DNA from: Amaranthus tricolor
Taxonomy: Eukaryota; Streptophyta; Magnoliopsida; Caryophyllales; Amaranthaceae
Assembly (NCBI RefSeq): GCF_026212465.1
Contig: NC_080051.1
Coordinates: 16,929,767-16,993,766, forward strand
DNA length: 64,000 bases
Direction: 5' to 3'
In this document: piece after piece, positions 24,592 to 36,893 of the stretch
Numbering within the stretch: position 1 is the stretch's first letter
How the letters are laid out: each line of letters begins with the position of its first letter
Translations under genes and position numbers: made by a program
The notes under the pieces: generated by a model
Database searches by the model: none
Told to the model about the DNA's origin: nothing
What the model saw: the letters and a program-made list of their open reading frames with translations, nothing else

Positions 24592-24661
24592 TATTTTGAT
24601 ATTCGGTTTTTACCCCTAATAATTTGTGTTGAAAAAAATGTCCAAATTTCGTACTTGTACT

Positions 24662-24839
24662 AGGGCCGACCTTGAGAATCGGGAGGTCCGGGAGAAAAAA
24701 TTAATTATGGGCTCCTAATTAGTAAATATACAATTGTCTATTACAGGCCCCTAAATATTAAATGTCAAAGCATCATTTTTTCTAATTTTTTGGATGATTC
24801 GGCACAGATTCCTCTTGTCCCTTATGGAGTCGGCCCTGA
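24662..24839. mobile_element. hAT-like MITE with AGGGCCGAC ends
   Basis: About 178 bp with inverted ends AGGGCCGACCTTGAG and AGGGCCGACTCCATAAGG (from the right). Flanked by CTTGTACT and GTTGTACT, an 8-bp duplication with one mismatch, as expected for hAT elements. Confidence 0.7.
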
Positions 24840-25078
24840 GTTGTACTCATGTTGGATTGTTTAAAGATCCCACACCAATACTTAAAAAAGAAAAGGTATC
24901 AGTAAAAAAGCAAGTACAGTGCAAGATCATGCATAGTCTGAACAATTGCAATTTGCAATTCTGCAAATGAAATAGTTGAAAAAAACTGATCATCCATATA
25001 TTTTCCATCACAAAAACTATCAAAAACAAAAAGCAATAAAAATGCTCCTCTTACCTTCCAAAACAGAGACATACTAAC

Positions 25079-27121
25079 CTAAAAATTAGTAAAGTTTCTA
25101 GTATCAAAAGATCCAGAGAAGTAAGGATCCCATTCATGTTGTTCCTGCAAGTTCCCAACCCATCTATACTTCCATGCTTGCTTTTCATCATAACCAAAAC
25201 TATCATCTTTCCCTTCTTTCATGTCTTCTTTAATCATCTTCACCCTCTCCACAACCCCCTTCACTGCGACGTCGAATGCATCTTCATAACTCTCTAATTT
25301 ACACCTTGGATCACCATATATTATCTTAGGTATCAACTTTATAATTTCTTCCCTCATTTTCTCTATTTTTTGTTTAGGAATATTTTCTAAAACACTTTGT
25401 ATGTTCTTTTTCCCATCCCTTACTTCATACATTGGGATGAAAACTGAGTATTTGGTAAACTCCTTAGGGAAATGCCATAAGTATTGAATGTAAGCTGAAC
25501 CTGGATGAAAGAAAACGGGTATACAACCCGCAAGTATGGAGTCGAATGTGGATCTTCTTGTGTACGAGTCTCCTGGTGGTTGCAAACAGAAGATAGAATT
25601 TTGGAACATTTTCATCAATTCTGCTGGTTTATGGCACTTGTTCTTCCAGTTATTGCAATGAATCAACATACATTTGATTGAGTTTTCACATTGTTTGATC
25701 AACTGATTACGGATTGAGTCGGGTCTGTCGGGTCTTGGAGCTCCGGCAAAGGAAAACAGAGTCTTCCTGTCATGGTTTTTCATCCTGTTTTGCCATTGGA
25801 AGATTTCTGCATCATTTGCTGGGTGAAAATATGTTGGATATGGTATCCCAAAATCATTGCTATTCCAAGGAGATGATTCGATTACTAGACCCGTCATGTT
25901 TTTGGTTTCGGGTAAGTAAAAGAATTTGGTTCCCCAATCTGGGTCGTTTTTATTTGCGGATCTTCTAAAATCCCATGTAATTCTTCCTGCTATAAAGAAA
26001 TGATCTCTTCCCCACCATTTCTTCCACTCGGGTTTCTTCTTTAGTAGCTTTACTAGCTCAAACCCACCCGAATCTCTTACTCCAGAATCCGTATTCCATA
26101 AATGTCGGGCCACATCAAGACCCGCATAGAATGGTACAAAGATAGCATCTGCCTTAGAAGAATCATCAGTCAAGCAATCATACTGTTTCATCCTGTTGTG
26201 AAAGATCACTTCTAATAAGAATTGGTTTGTTGCAAACCACCCATATTTGGAGAAAACCCCATCCACATTCAAAAGCTCGGGTCCTAGACCCGAATTCTTC
26301 ACATACTGGCACATATCCATCCATAAGTCTAGATTTTTGCAATCTCTTAGTAAGTCCACATTGAACCTCCTAGGAAGGGTATGTACATAGATGTAACGTC
26401 CCAAACATGATTCCGGGTCAGATTTTCGGGTCGGTTTGCACACTCGAGGAGGTGGTGGTGGGGGTGGAGGGTGAGACGCATTGGCGACAACCTCCACTCC
26501 ATTATTATTCAATGATGAATCTTTATTAAAATTGGTACTAACAACTTTTGGAATTGCTACATTCCTAGGAGGCTTTCTTCTTTTTGATTTCCCTCTTCTC
26601 TTTTTCTTCCTAGAATTTACGATCTTCTGAATAATCTCCTTTTTTGTTTCCTTAACAATTCTCGAATCTTTGATGGGTTGACGCCGATTAATCTTCACTT
26701 CAACCTTAACAGGTTGTTTATGATCATTTTTTTCCATAAGATCATTCAAATCTACATTCAAAATCTCATCAATCTCATCATATTCAATATCCCCTGTTTT
26801 TTCCTCTATATCCCCTGTTTTTTCCTCTGATTTTTCCTCTGTTTTGTCATGAACATTAAGAATATTACTAGTACCAGAAATCTCCCCACGATTAGTAAGA
26901 ATGGGAATATCTTGATTATAATTTACAGAATATACATAAAATTTAGCTACAGATGCTACACTATCAATCAAAGATGAATAATTTAAGCAAATCAAAAGAG
27001 ACCACATTGTAAACAAAAATATAATTAGCAACCAAAATTTGTTCTTACATAAAGCCATGCTTATTTTATGCACTTGTCCACGATGGGATCGTGTTCTTCG
27101 GTGTATCATTAAACTCTCCAA
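25079..27121 (-). CDS. GT47 exostosin-family glycosyltransferase, MUR3/XLT2-like
   Basis: Intronless 680-aa type II membrane protein, expected in the Golgi. Cytosolic tail about 1-28; one membrane anchor about 29-48 (FWLLIIFLFTMWSLLICL). A stem region follows with an acidic duplicated EEKTGDIE motif (about 99-113), a strongly basic stretch (about 160-186, RKKKRRGKSKRRK) and an eight-proline run (about 218-225). The GT47 exostosin domain runs from about 241 (GRYIYVHTLPRRFN) to about 650, with ADAIFVPFYAGLDV, WGRDHFFIAGRITWDFRR and the highly conserved QPPGDSYTRRSTFDS (514-528) then LAGCIPVFFHPGSAY. Clade-A members such as MUR3 and XLT2 are xyloglucan galactosyltransferases, and intronless structure is usual for them. 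The exact acceptor cannot be told from sequence. The start codon is the first ATG before the anchor. Confidence 0.92.
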   Translation of the reverse strand: MESLMIHRRTRSHRGQVHKISMALCKNKFWLLIIFLFTMWSLLICLNYSSLIDSVASVAKFYVYSVNYNQDIPILTNRGEISGTSNILNVHDKTEEKSEEKTGDIEEKTGDIEYDEIDEILNVDLNDLMEKNDHKQPVKVEVKINRRQPIKDSRIVKETKKEIIQKIVNSRKKKRRGKSKRRKPPRNVAIPKVVSTNFNKDSSLNNNGVEVVANASHPPPPPPPPRVCKPTRKSDPESCLGRYIYVHTLPRRFNVDLLRDCKNLDLWMDMCQYVKNSGLGPELLNVDGVFSKYGWFATNQFLLEVIFHNRMKQYDCLTDDSSKADAIFVPFYAGLDVARHLWNTDSGVRDSGGFELVKLLKKKPEWKKWWGRDHFFIAGRITWDFRRSANKNDPDWGTKFFYLPETKNMTGLVIESSPWNSNDFGIPYPTYFHPANDAEIFQWQNRMKNHDRKTLFSFAGAPRPDRPDSIRNQLIKQCENSIKCMLIHCNNWKNKCHKPAELMKMFQNSIFCLQPPGDSYTRRSTFDSILAGCIPVFFHPGSAYIQYLWHFPKEFTKYSVFIPMYEVRDGKKNIQSVLENIPKQKIEKMREEIIKLIPKIIYGDPRCKLESYEDAFDVAVKGVVERVKMIKEDMKEGKDDSFGYDEKQAWKYRWVGNLQEQHEWDPYFSGSFDTRNFTNF

Positions 27122-27989
27122 GATGGATCAGGATTTATAACTGTAATTGTAATATAGAAACATAAGGATTAGAATCATGTTTTAAAAAAAATTAAGAGGT
27201 ATGAAGAATTTTGGTTTATGGGGAGGAATAATTTTGGAAGTTACATTAGTAATTTTGATCGATTTTCTTAAACACTTGGAGAGGAACAAATGAAAATGAG
27301 AATGTTGAGGCAAGAAGAGTGTTTTTTTGAGCAAAAATAGTGGATTTGAAGCTTAAAAGTTTCAATGTTTCGATCTAATTTGCTTAATTTAGATAATTTT
27401 AAGAAATTATACATAAATAATAAATTTGTAAGAAATTGTATTATTGTTTTTTCTTTTTTTTTTTTTTTTTTATTTTGGTTACAATGGTTATGTTTGTTTT
27501 CTATATAGTGTATGGAAAAAGTAGTGCATGGTTGCATGTTTGTAGATACCTATACAATTGCATAATTTGGTAAATATATCTTTTGTAGGAGTAATTAACT
27601 AATATATATAATAATGATATTAATTAGTGAGTCTAATAGGGTATGAATTGGTAATAAATAATATTTAAGCCTAGAAATGTGGATGTTTAAGGCTTAACCC
27701 TCAAAATCTAAATCTCAATTTATTAATAATATATTAATAGTAAGAATATTATGAGCATTATAAAAGCATAAATTAATTAGATATCTTCAAACAAAGGTAA
27801 TTTTGATCAAATAATTATGTATGTAATCTTTTATTACATGTATGGAGATCAAGTGTTTGACTCTATGTAAAAAAAAAGTGTCACAAATATATAGATTTAT
27901 ATATTCAATTAATTTTGTTAAAATTCTTGACAAAAATAGATAATAAGTATTTGACATAAACAAATATCATACAATCATCATATCATCAT
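27122..27989. promoter_or_regulatory. Upstream region of the GT47 gene
   Basis: AT-rich region that must contain the promoter. Long A run at 27454-27473 (T on the plus strand). No certain TATA box or transcription start chosen, and no gene seen. Confidence 0.35.
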
Positions 27990-28370
27990 GCAATATTATA
28001 CAAATGTCGGAAAACTTTAAGTGTCATCCTCTAAGGAAACATAACAAATGAAAAAATATCATTGGTTAAAAAATGAATACATGACATATCGATAAATTTT
28101 TTATTTAGTAATAGTATGAATAAAATAAGTAAAAGAATAAATTAAAAAATATAACAATAATTATGGAAACAAATCATAAAAAATTATAAAAATGTTAGAA
28201 AGTTCCAAGCATCATCCTCTAAGGAAGCATGACAATTGAAAAATATCATTGGTTGAGAAATGTATGCATGACATATTAATTAATTTTTATTTAGTAATAG
28301 TATGACGAAAATAGTTAAATGATTAAATCAAATGTATAACAATAATTATGGAAATAAAAATTTAACTTAT
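27990..28370 (+). repeat. Two tandem copies of a 188-bp repeat, target of the Copia insertion
   Basis: Units share TCATCCTCTAAGGAA (28024 and 28212), ATATCATTGGTT, and TTTTATTTAGTAATAGTATGA, with a period of 188 bp. Part of the same motif (TCATACAATATTATAAAAATG) recurs at 38379 beyond the Copia, so the retroelement landed in or beside this small array. Confidence 0.8.
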
Positions 28371-28410
28371 TCTTTTGTATTAGTGATGGGAAGTAAGATC
28401 AAAAGATTAT

Positions 28411-29213
28411 TGAAATGTGTGCCAATATCGTTACGATGCTAAGAACAAACAACAACGAACAAAACAAAGTTTGACAATGTAACTAAAAAGGACACAAAGA
28501 TTTAAGGAGGTTCACCCAATGATGGCTACGTCCTCCGTGGTGTGTAGTTTCTGTTTATATTATATCAAAAGAATACAAACAACACTTTTTAATGAAGAAT
28601 TACAATTGAGAAAGAGATAACAAACAAAATGGCTATGTGTTTGGCTTAGGGGTTGTGTTTGATGTATTTGATGTGTGAGTATGAGAGCCCTATTTATAGT
28701 ACTAGGTACATGAAGATGAATAGCTCAATTGAATACATAGTTAATATTGAGTAATGAATACTATGAAATAACTCTAAGGATTTGAAAGGTCGAAAACTAT
28801 TGAGTAATGAATACTATGAAATAACTCTAAGGATTTGAAAGGTCGAAAACAAGCATCCCATGTATATCAGAGAATCCGCTCGACCGGATCAGAGAGCTCG
28901 CTCGGTCGAGCGGCTCGGTCGAGCGAGTATCAGCCAAAACTGGGGCATTCTGTCTGACCGCTCGACCTACCAAAATGACTCGCTCGGTCGAGCGGGTAGG
29001 TCGAGCGACCTTACTGCTTCCTCTGTCAGATTTTGATCGAGCATACAATAAATCAAACCCTTTCATTTTCTTCATTAATCTTCATTAACACCCATAATTC
29101 TTCATGAATACTCCACACATAATTACACCCATTTAGTTACCACCATCCAAGAGTCACACTCATGAATTCATTCCTTTAATGTGCACTCAAGTCACACACT
29201 ACCATTCATAACA
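28411..29213 (-). repeat. Copia 3' LTR (803 bp)
   Basis: TG...CA ends on the minus strand. It has a 53-bp tandem duplication (unit with TATTGAGTAATGAATAC, around 28746-28851) absent from the 5' LTR. It carries a CG-rich palindromic cluster at about 28870-29010 built from CGCTCGGTCGAGCG modules. Confidence 0.92.
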
Positions 29214-29303
29214 ATCTCCACCTTGACTTGAGTTCACCCAAGTCAAAACATTCATCAATCCACTTCATAAAAACATACACACCTCAAAATGCCCAAGAGG
29301 GCA

Positions 29304-31034
29304 TTATTTCAAGCAAGGAGCTAAACCTACCAAGTCAACACATAATTCAAACTTGGTAGAAGGTAATGACTTTGTCATCATGTCGGCCGGATTTTCCGTA
29401 GTGTCAATCTTCTTCAATAACACCCTTTTGTGCTCAACTTCATCTCGGATGAAATTATACTTAATATCAATGTGCTTGGACCTTCTATGAAATGTATTTT
29501 GATTTCTAGCCAAATGAATTGCACTTTGACTATCACAATGCACACTTACCTCACACACCTTATTGCACATTTCACCAACAAGACCTTTAAGCCAGTTTGC
29601 CTCTTTAAATGACTCGGCCACGGCTATGTACTCCGCTTCGGTTGTAGAGAGAGCAACCACATCTTGCAGCGATGATTGCCAACTTATCGCCGAACCACCC
29701 AAAGTAAACACGAACCCACTTGTGGACTTTCTATTATCTAGATCACCACCATAATCCGAGTCACAAAACCCGGTTAGCTTGCTTGCATTCTTCCCATACA
29801 TGAGACAAACATTAGAAGTATCTTTCAAATACCTCAATAACCACTTTAGCGGCTCCCAATGTCCCTTTCCCGGATTAGACATATATCTACTCACCAAACT
29901 CACCGCATGAGCAATGTCGGGTCTAGAACATACCATAGCATACATAACGCTACCAACGGCACTAGTGTACGGAATTCTTACCATTTGCTCTTCTTCCGCC
30001 TTTGTTTGTGGACACAAATTCTTGGACAATTTGAAATGAGAAGCAAGAGGAGTAGACACACCTTTAGCATCATCCATAGAGAAACGTTGCACAACTTTCT
30101 CAATGTACTTCCTTTGACTAAGGTATAGGATACCCTTAGCCCGATCTCTCAAAATCTCCATCCCAAGAATCTTCTTGGCTTCACCAAGATCTTTCATATC
30201 AAATTCACTTGAGAGCAACTCTTTCAAGTTCTCCACCTTAAACAAAGAACTACATGCTACTAGCATGTCATCAACATATAAGAGCAAATATAATAAAGAA
30301 CCATCTTCAAACTTCTTAAAATAGACACAACTATCATAAGAAGTTCTAATAAAATCATGTGAAATCATAAAGGAATCAAACCTTTTGTACCATTGCCTTG
30401 GAGATTGCTTCAACCCATACAATGACCTCTTCAATCTACACACATGATTCTTCTTACCGGCTACCTCAAAACCTTCCAGTTGCTTCATAAAGATTTCTTC
30501 TTCAAGCTCACCGTGAAGAAAAGACGTTTTTACATCCAATTGATGTAACTCCAAATCCTCCATCGCCACCAAAGCAAGCAATGCCCTTATAGAAGAGTGT
30601 TTCACCACCGGTGAGAAAACCTCATGAAAATCAACACCCTTAATTTGAGAGTATCCCTTTGCAACTACCCTTGCTTTGTAGATGGGAGGAATATCACTAG
30701 AAGGACCCTCCTTCCTCTTGAATATCCACTTGCACCCCACAATTTTCTTTTTCTTTGGTGCAACAACGATATCCCAAGTTCCATTCTTTGCAAGAGACTC
30801 CATCTCTTGCTTCATGGCAATCAACCACTTGCTTGAGTCATTTGAGGCCATAGCCTCCTTGTACGTACTTGGTTCATTTAACCCTTCGACTTCGCTATCA
30901 ATGTTGAGAGCATAAACAACATAATCACATTCTTTGCCTAGTTGTGGACAAAGGAGGAGACCTTTGTTGAACATCATCATAATTTTCCTCATCATCAATA
31001 TTAGAAGGTTGAACCTCCACTTGTGCATCATCAT
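29304..31034 (-). pseudogene. Copia pol: reverse transcriptase and RNase H
   Basis: 576-codon open frame with no internal stop. RT: HQLDVKTSFLHGELEEEIFM, RLKRSLYGLKQSPRQWY and the catalytic YVDDM box (LLYVDDMLVA). RNase H: GFCDSDYGGDLDNRKSTSG, LSTTEAEYIA and HIDIKYNFIRD. The usual Copia F-L-H-G-x-L motif is present. It overlaps the integrase frame at 30925-31034 but is in another phase, so polyprotein continuity is broken by a frameshift in the linker. Confidence 0.92.
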
Positions 31035-31713
31035 TTACATCATTATCAAAAGATTTTTCAACACTAGATACAAGCATGCTATTTTCATCAAAAACAACAT
31101 CTCTAGAAACAATTATTTTCTTTGATTCATTACACCACACCCTATACCCCTTTACACCCACTCCATATCCCACAAAAATACCTTTTCTAGCCCTAGGTTC
31201 TAACTTACCATCATTTATATGAATATAAGCTGGACAACCAAAAATCCTAAGACTAGAATAGTTTACCGGAGTGTTGTACCACACTTCTTGTGGCGACTTG
31301 AATTTCAAGGCGGTATGAGGTGAACGGTTGACCAAATAACACGCCGTAGCCACCGCTTCGGCCCAAAATTGCTTCCCCAAATTAGCTTGTTTTAGCATGC
31401 ATCTAGCCCTTTCCAACAATGTTTTATTCATCCTCTCCACAACACCATTTTGTTGAGGACGACCTGCACAAGTTCTATGTCTAACAATACCTTCATTAGA
31501 ACAATATTTGAGAAATTTATTATCAACAAATTCAAGACCATTGTCGGTTCTTAAGGTCTTGATGCTCCTACCGGTTTTCTTTTCAATCATCTTCTTCCAT
31601 TCCAAGAAGACATCAAACACTTCATTTTTATGTTTTATAAAATAACACCAAATTTTCCCGGAGAAATCATCAATAAAGGTCAACATGTAACTACAACCAC
31701 TAAGGGAGGGCAT
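30925..31713 (-). pseudogene. Copia pol: integrase core
   Basis: 262-codon frame. Integrase D-D-E core: TFIDDFSGKIWCYF, LRTDNGLEF, then QQNGVVERMNKTLLERARCM, followed by the Copia-typical GKQFWAEAVATACYLVNR and FGCPAYIH. The GAG-pre-integrase zinc-binding segment continues upstream at 31714-31875 in frame after the stop at 31876. Confidence 0.9.
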
Positions 31714-31875
31714 TCGAGAAGGCCCCCAAAAATCGGAATGGACATAATCTAAAATTCCCTTAGTGCTGTGAACGGCGGGCTTGAAACTAACTTTCTTGTG
31801 TTTCCCATAAACACAATGTTCACAAAAACCAAGGTTCCCAAATTTCTTCCCATCAAATAAACCTTGTTTAGAGAG

Positions 31876-33252
31876 TTAAAACATACCTCTTTCGCCCATG
31901 TGACCAAGCCTCAAATGCCAAAGTTTGGTGTCATGATCGGACATTGTGCTTGTGGAAATATTTGCCGAGCCAAGAATGGTTGAACCTTGAAGAGCATACA
32001 AACTCCCATTCAACTTACCCTTCATCACAACTATTGAGCCTTTGGCAACCTTCATAACTCTACCTTCACAAGTGATTCTACACTTGATCTTGTCAAGAGT
32101 ACCCAAAGACAAAAGATTCTTTTTCAACCCCGGGACATACCTTACATCGGTTAAGGTCCTCACAATCCCATCATACATCTTCATTCTAATGCTCCCAAAA
32201 ACAACAACCTTACAAGTAGTGTTGTTTCCCATGGTAACATTTCCCCTATCAACACTTTCAAAAGTATGGAAGAAAGTTTTGTTGGGAGTCATGTGGAATG
32301 TGCACCCCGAATCAAGAATCCATTCATTATTATTTTTGTACTCATGAGTGGCAACAAGAACATCACCATCATCACTATCATTCACATAACTAGCATTAGC
32401 ATTACTAGTTCCTTCCCTAGCCTCCTCTTCATTTTTCTTTTTAAGCTTCCAACAATCCTTCTTGATGTGGCCCTTAAGCTTGCAATAATTACAAGTTTTA
32501 TTTTTATTTGGCCTAACGGACTTGGACCTCCCTTTACCTTTGTTTCCACTCCCACTAGTGGAACCTTTCTCTTGTAACCTCCCTCTCACAAACAACCCAT
32601 CACTAGCATTGCTTTGTGACTTTTGTGATAATTGTGAATCAATAAGGTCCCTTTGTGTTAAGGCACTCTTCACATCATCACTACTCAAATTATCTCTACC
32701 ATAAAGTAGAGTTTCTCTAAAATTTTTATAAGAAGGGGGTAGAGAACATAAAAGATAAATTGCCAAGTCTTCATCATCAAGATTGACATCAATGTTTTGC
32801 AAATCCATAACAATGGAATAAAACTCATCTAAGTGAGGTTTCAAAGGTTTACCTTCCTCCAAGCGTAAATCGTAGAGTCTACTTTTCAAAAGTAGCATAT
32901 TGGTAACACTCTTGGCCATGTAGAGTGATTCCAACTTCTCTCATATACTCTTGGTTGCTGTTTCTTTAACAACCTCTCTTAGAACTTCATTGGAAAGGCA
33001 TAATTAAATTGCCGATAATGCCTTAGTGTCTATCTCTTCCCATCTCGATGCGGACATTCCTTCCGGCATCTTATCTACACCATCAATGGCCTTATGCACA
33101 CCATTTTGGATCAAAATGGCTCTCATTTTGACTTGCCATAAGCCAAAATTTACATTTCTATCAAACTTCTCAATGTCGAGCTTCATTGTAGTCATGATTC
33201 TCAAATAATAATTTCTTAAAACACCGTAAAAACAACTTGGCTCTGATACCAA
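31876..33252 (-). pseudogene. Copia gag and protease, with stops
   Basis: Frame from 33252 (starting near the PBS; likely true start is the ATG before KLDIEKFDRNVNFGLWQVKM) through gag, a CCHC zinc knuckle (CNYCKLKGHIKKDC), the aspartic protease active site (WILDSGCTFHMTPN) and the start of the GAG-pre-integrase domain (WHLRLGHMGERGM). Nonsense codons at 33004-33006, 32941-32943 and 31876-31878 interrupt it. Confidence 0.9.
33239..33251 (-). other. Primer-binding site of the Copia (initiator Met tRNA)
   Basis: On the minus strand TGGTATCAGAGCC, two bases after the 5' LTR end; the standard Copia PBS complementary to the 3' end of initiator tRNA-Met. Confidence 0.93.
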
Positions 33253-33702
33253 TTGAAATGTGTGCCAATATTGTTACGATGCTAAGAACAAACAACAACG
33301 AACAAGACAAAGTTTGACAATGTAACTAAAAAGGACACAAAGATTTAAGGAGGTTCACCCAATGATGGCTACGTCCTCCGTGGTGTGTAGTTTCTGTTTA
33401 TATTATATCAAAAGAATACAAACAACACTTCTTAATGAAGAATTACAATTGAGAAAGAGATAACAAACAAAATGGCTATGTGTTTGGCTTAGGGGTTGTG
33501 TTTGATGTATTTGATGTGTGAGTATGAGAGCCCTATTTATAGTACTAGGTACATGAAGATGAATAGCTCACTTGAATACATAGTTAATATTGAGTAATGA
33601 ATACTATGAAATAACTCTAAGGATTTGAAAGGTTGAAAACAAGCATCCCATGCATATCAGAGAATCCGCTCGACCGGATCAGAGAGCTCGCTCGGTCGAG
33701 CG

Positions 33703-35951
33703 TGTAACATCTCGGAATAACTCGGGTCGTACGGAAAGAGAAGATGACCTTTTAAAAACGAGGCTACTATAATCCGAGTCAAACCGGGATGTTAGAAAAC
33801 AGTTTAAAATGGTTTTGAAGTTAAGGAAAATGTGCGGATCGAGTTCTATTAGCGTTATTAAGAACTACTAGATAATAAGAAATTCTTAGCAGCAGATAAG
33901 AACGAAAAGTTAAATCTACTTATTACAACTTGAGAACGAAAATCGCCTCATAAAAACCAAATGTTCTTCAAACTTAACTAGAAAATTCTAATGATTTATT
34001 TCTTCAAGGGTCAATCCTCACTCCCCAGACCTGCAACTTAACTTACTGCTAGTCATTGCCCAGATAGGAAACAACATCATCGCAGGGTCGTTAAGACCAA
34101 AAGTACACGTCAGCAATCGTCGCATACCAAATAAAATAATAACACAAGAGAAAGTTTTAATTTAATAACTGACGATTCACAGAACCGTACGCTTCATTCA
34201 TGCTCATTAAGAATAATTATTTTCATGTAAAGGTTAGTCAGCCATACTGCTGTACTATCCAGCCATACTGCCGGTACACTCCAATCTCCATAAGTGAGAC
34301 AATACATTAGGGGGAGCTAACCCCTAAGCAAGTCTCTACCATAGACACTCGCCTTACTTCGGTGCCTATGGTTAAGTATGCATACCCCCGCGGTGGCTCA
34401 TAATGCCCTCATAAACCGCGAGTAATTCATTTCCACCAATTGACGTCATACTACGTCCACTTTAAAGTTAGTGAGGTCATACTACCTCTGCTTATCAAAA
34501 CAATGTATAAAAATTATTGATTCGAAAGATAACATTATTCGTACTATATATCCATACTTTACTTTTGTATACCATTATTATATGATACATCGGACTAATG
34601 CGAACCACGCTGCGTGTACATACCTTAAGCAAGATAACCAACTCACAAGCGTCTTAATCAATTCCCGGTCACGAATCGACTTCCTACAAGGTTCAATCGT
34701 ATTCGGAAAATAAGCACACATACACATTTTCCTCAAATCATCAACACACATATACAATCACATCCATACCTAGAATACTACACACAACATGAACATCTAT
34801 CACATACTATAACATGGTATCTACACAAAACCGGACAGCCTATACAATCTGTCCAGAAACTCAACTTAAAACTGTCAAACTGAAAATCCGAATTCACCGT
34901 TGCTTCCGGAAGGCGTCAAAACCCCCGGGTACCAATTTTCATAATTTGTAACATAGTATAAGTATTTTTAACTTAATTTCAAAGGCAAAAATGTTCCAAA
35001 AACACATTTTTTTCACCATTTTCAAAACCTACGGGATTTTGTCATTCCATTTTTTTTATCACAAAAATATAAATATCAATGCTTTATGTCCTATTAAATC
35101 TAAACAACAAAATTTACATAAAAATAAATTTTAATGAATTATTATTATTATTATTTTTTTTTTTCAATATAATTCTTTTTACACAATTGTATACACACAT
35201 ACACATCACATATTTACATGTATATTTTTTTTTCTACCAACATTATAAATTCCTTCTACTAATCAATAAAAATAAATAAATAAATTCCTAACACCACATA
35301 CATTTTTTTTTTCTATGAACATTCATTTATATATATATATATTTTCAATCATCCATCAAAAAATTTCTTCACACATATGTAAACATATCCAAAACCCTAA
35401 AAAAAAACATACATTAATTTAGATAGAAAATACATCATACTTTCACACATGAATTTTTAAATCATGAACAAATCATAACTATAAAATAACACACATAAAA
35501 ATCATAGAAATTTAAATTAAACTTAAAAATAAAAACTAGATTAAGAATTACTCACAATTGCTCAAGAATAAAACACCAAAATTGATGAATCAATGGAGGA
35601 TTAGGCGTGAGGGTTTTGGGAGTGTTTTCTTACTTGCAATGGCTTGAAATGAAAAGATGTAACGAAAATTAAGAGATTAAGGAAATAAGGCAATTAAGGA
35701 AAATTAAGGCAATACTTATGGAAGGCAATAATTCCTTAATCTTTTAATATATCTTGCTTAAGTTACAAATCCCCCTTAATTCCCCATATGGCCGGCCAAA
35801 TGATTCAAATTCCCCTTTTTTTTTGAAATTAAAGATAGGTTAGGAAAAAAGGTTTGGACTAAAAATGGTTTTAATTGCCTTAACAGTTGAAGTCTCATGA
35901 TCTAACTTACTAAAAAAATAAATAATAAAAAGAAATATATTCTTCTAAAAA

Positions 35952-35989
<38 letters not shown>

Positions 35990-36040
35990 TTACTAGCAAA
36001 TCATTTAATATATCGGAAAAAAAAATATCGGGGTGTTACA
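33703..36040 (-). mobile_element. Solo LTR (probably Ty3/Gypsy), 2.34 kb
   Basis: Ends TGTAACATCTCGG ... GGGGTGTTACA with a perfect 5-bp TSD GAGCG (33698-33702, 36041-36045). No gag or pol inside. TG...CA ends, 5-bp TSD and lack of coding indicate an LTR left by recombination. The TGTAACACCCC start seen from the right end is common in plant Gypsy LTRs, so the minus orientation is more likely. It contains an ATA microsatellite at 35949-35988. A large non-autonomous LTR-less element is the alternative. Confidence 0.75.
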
Positions 36041-36735
36041 GAGCGGCTCGGTCGAGCGAGTATCAGCCAAAACTGGGGCATTCTGTCTGACCGCTCGACC
36101 TACCAAAATGACTCGCTCGGTCGAGCGGGTAGGTCGAGCGACCTTACTGCTTCCTCTGTCAGATTTTGATCGAGCATACAATAAATCAAACCCTTTCATT
36201 TTCTTTATTAATCTTCATAAACACTAAAGTTGTTCAAAACAAACCCGACCCGAAAATCCGACCCGAAATCGAAAATTATTCGACCCGAAAAAATGTAAGT
36301 TTTTTAGGTTTACCGAACCGCAATTACCCGAACCGATACTTCACTCGAACCGTTTGATAACCGAAAAGGGCAAAATCGAACTCGAACTGCAACCGAATTT
36401 TATAACCGACATATAAACCTTAATCGATGTTACCCGAATTGAACAGTGATCGACCCGAGTCAAATCCGACCCGAATTATGCACGTAACCGAATGTAACCT
36501 GACTAAAACCGATTAAGATCGAACTGTTTCTAACCCGAACTGATACAAACCCGATCGATTATTAATCGAACTGTTTTTAACCCGAACTGATACAAACCCG
36601 AACCGATTGTAAATCGAACTGTTATAAATCCGAATCAAATTTTCACCTAAATTTAGCAAATTAAGTCCAATTTCAGTTTTCTAATAATACGGAAAAAGGA
36701 ATAACACAAGTTCTATACAGAAGAGATTGCATACA

Positions 36736-36893
<158 letters not shown>

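Noticed and set aside
28827..29075. 82-aa minus-strand frame in the Copia LTR (also at 36005)
   Set aside because: Translation of LTR palindromes; no start context or domain, and present in both LTRs.
33703..36040. Interpretation as an ordinary MITE
   Set aside because: Length 2.3 kb, TG...CA ends and 5-bp TSD fit a solo LTR better; inverted similarity of the ends is limited to about 9 bases.
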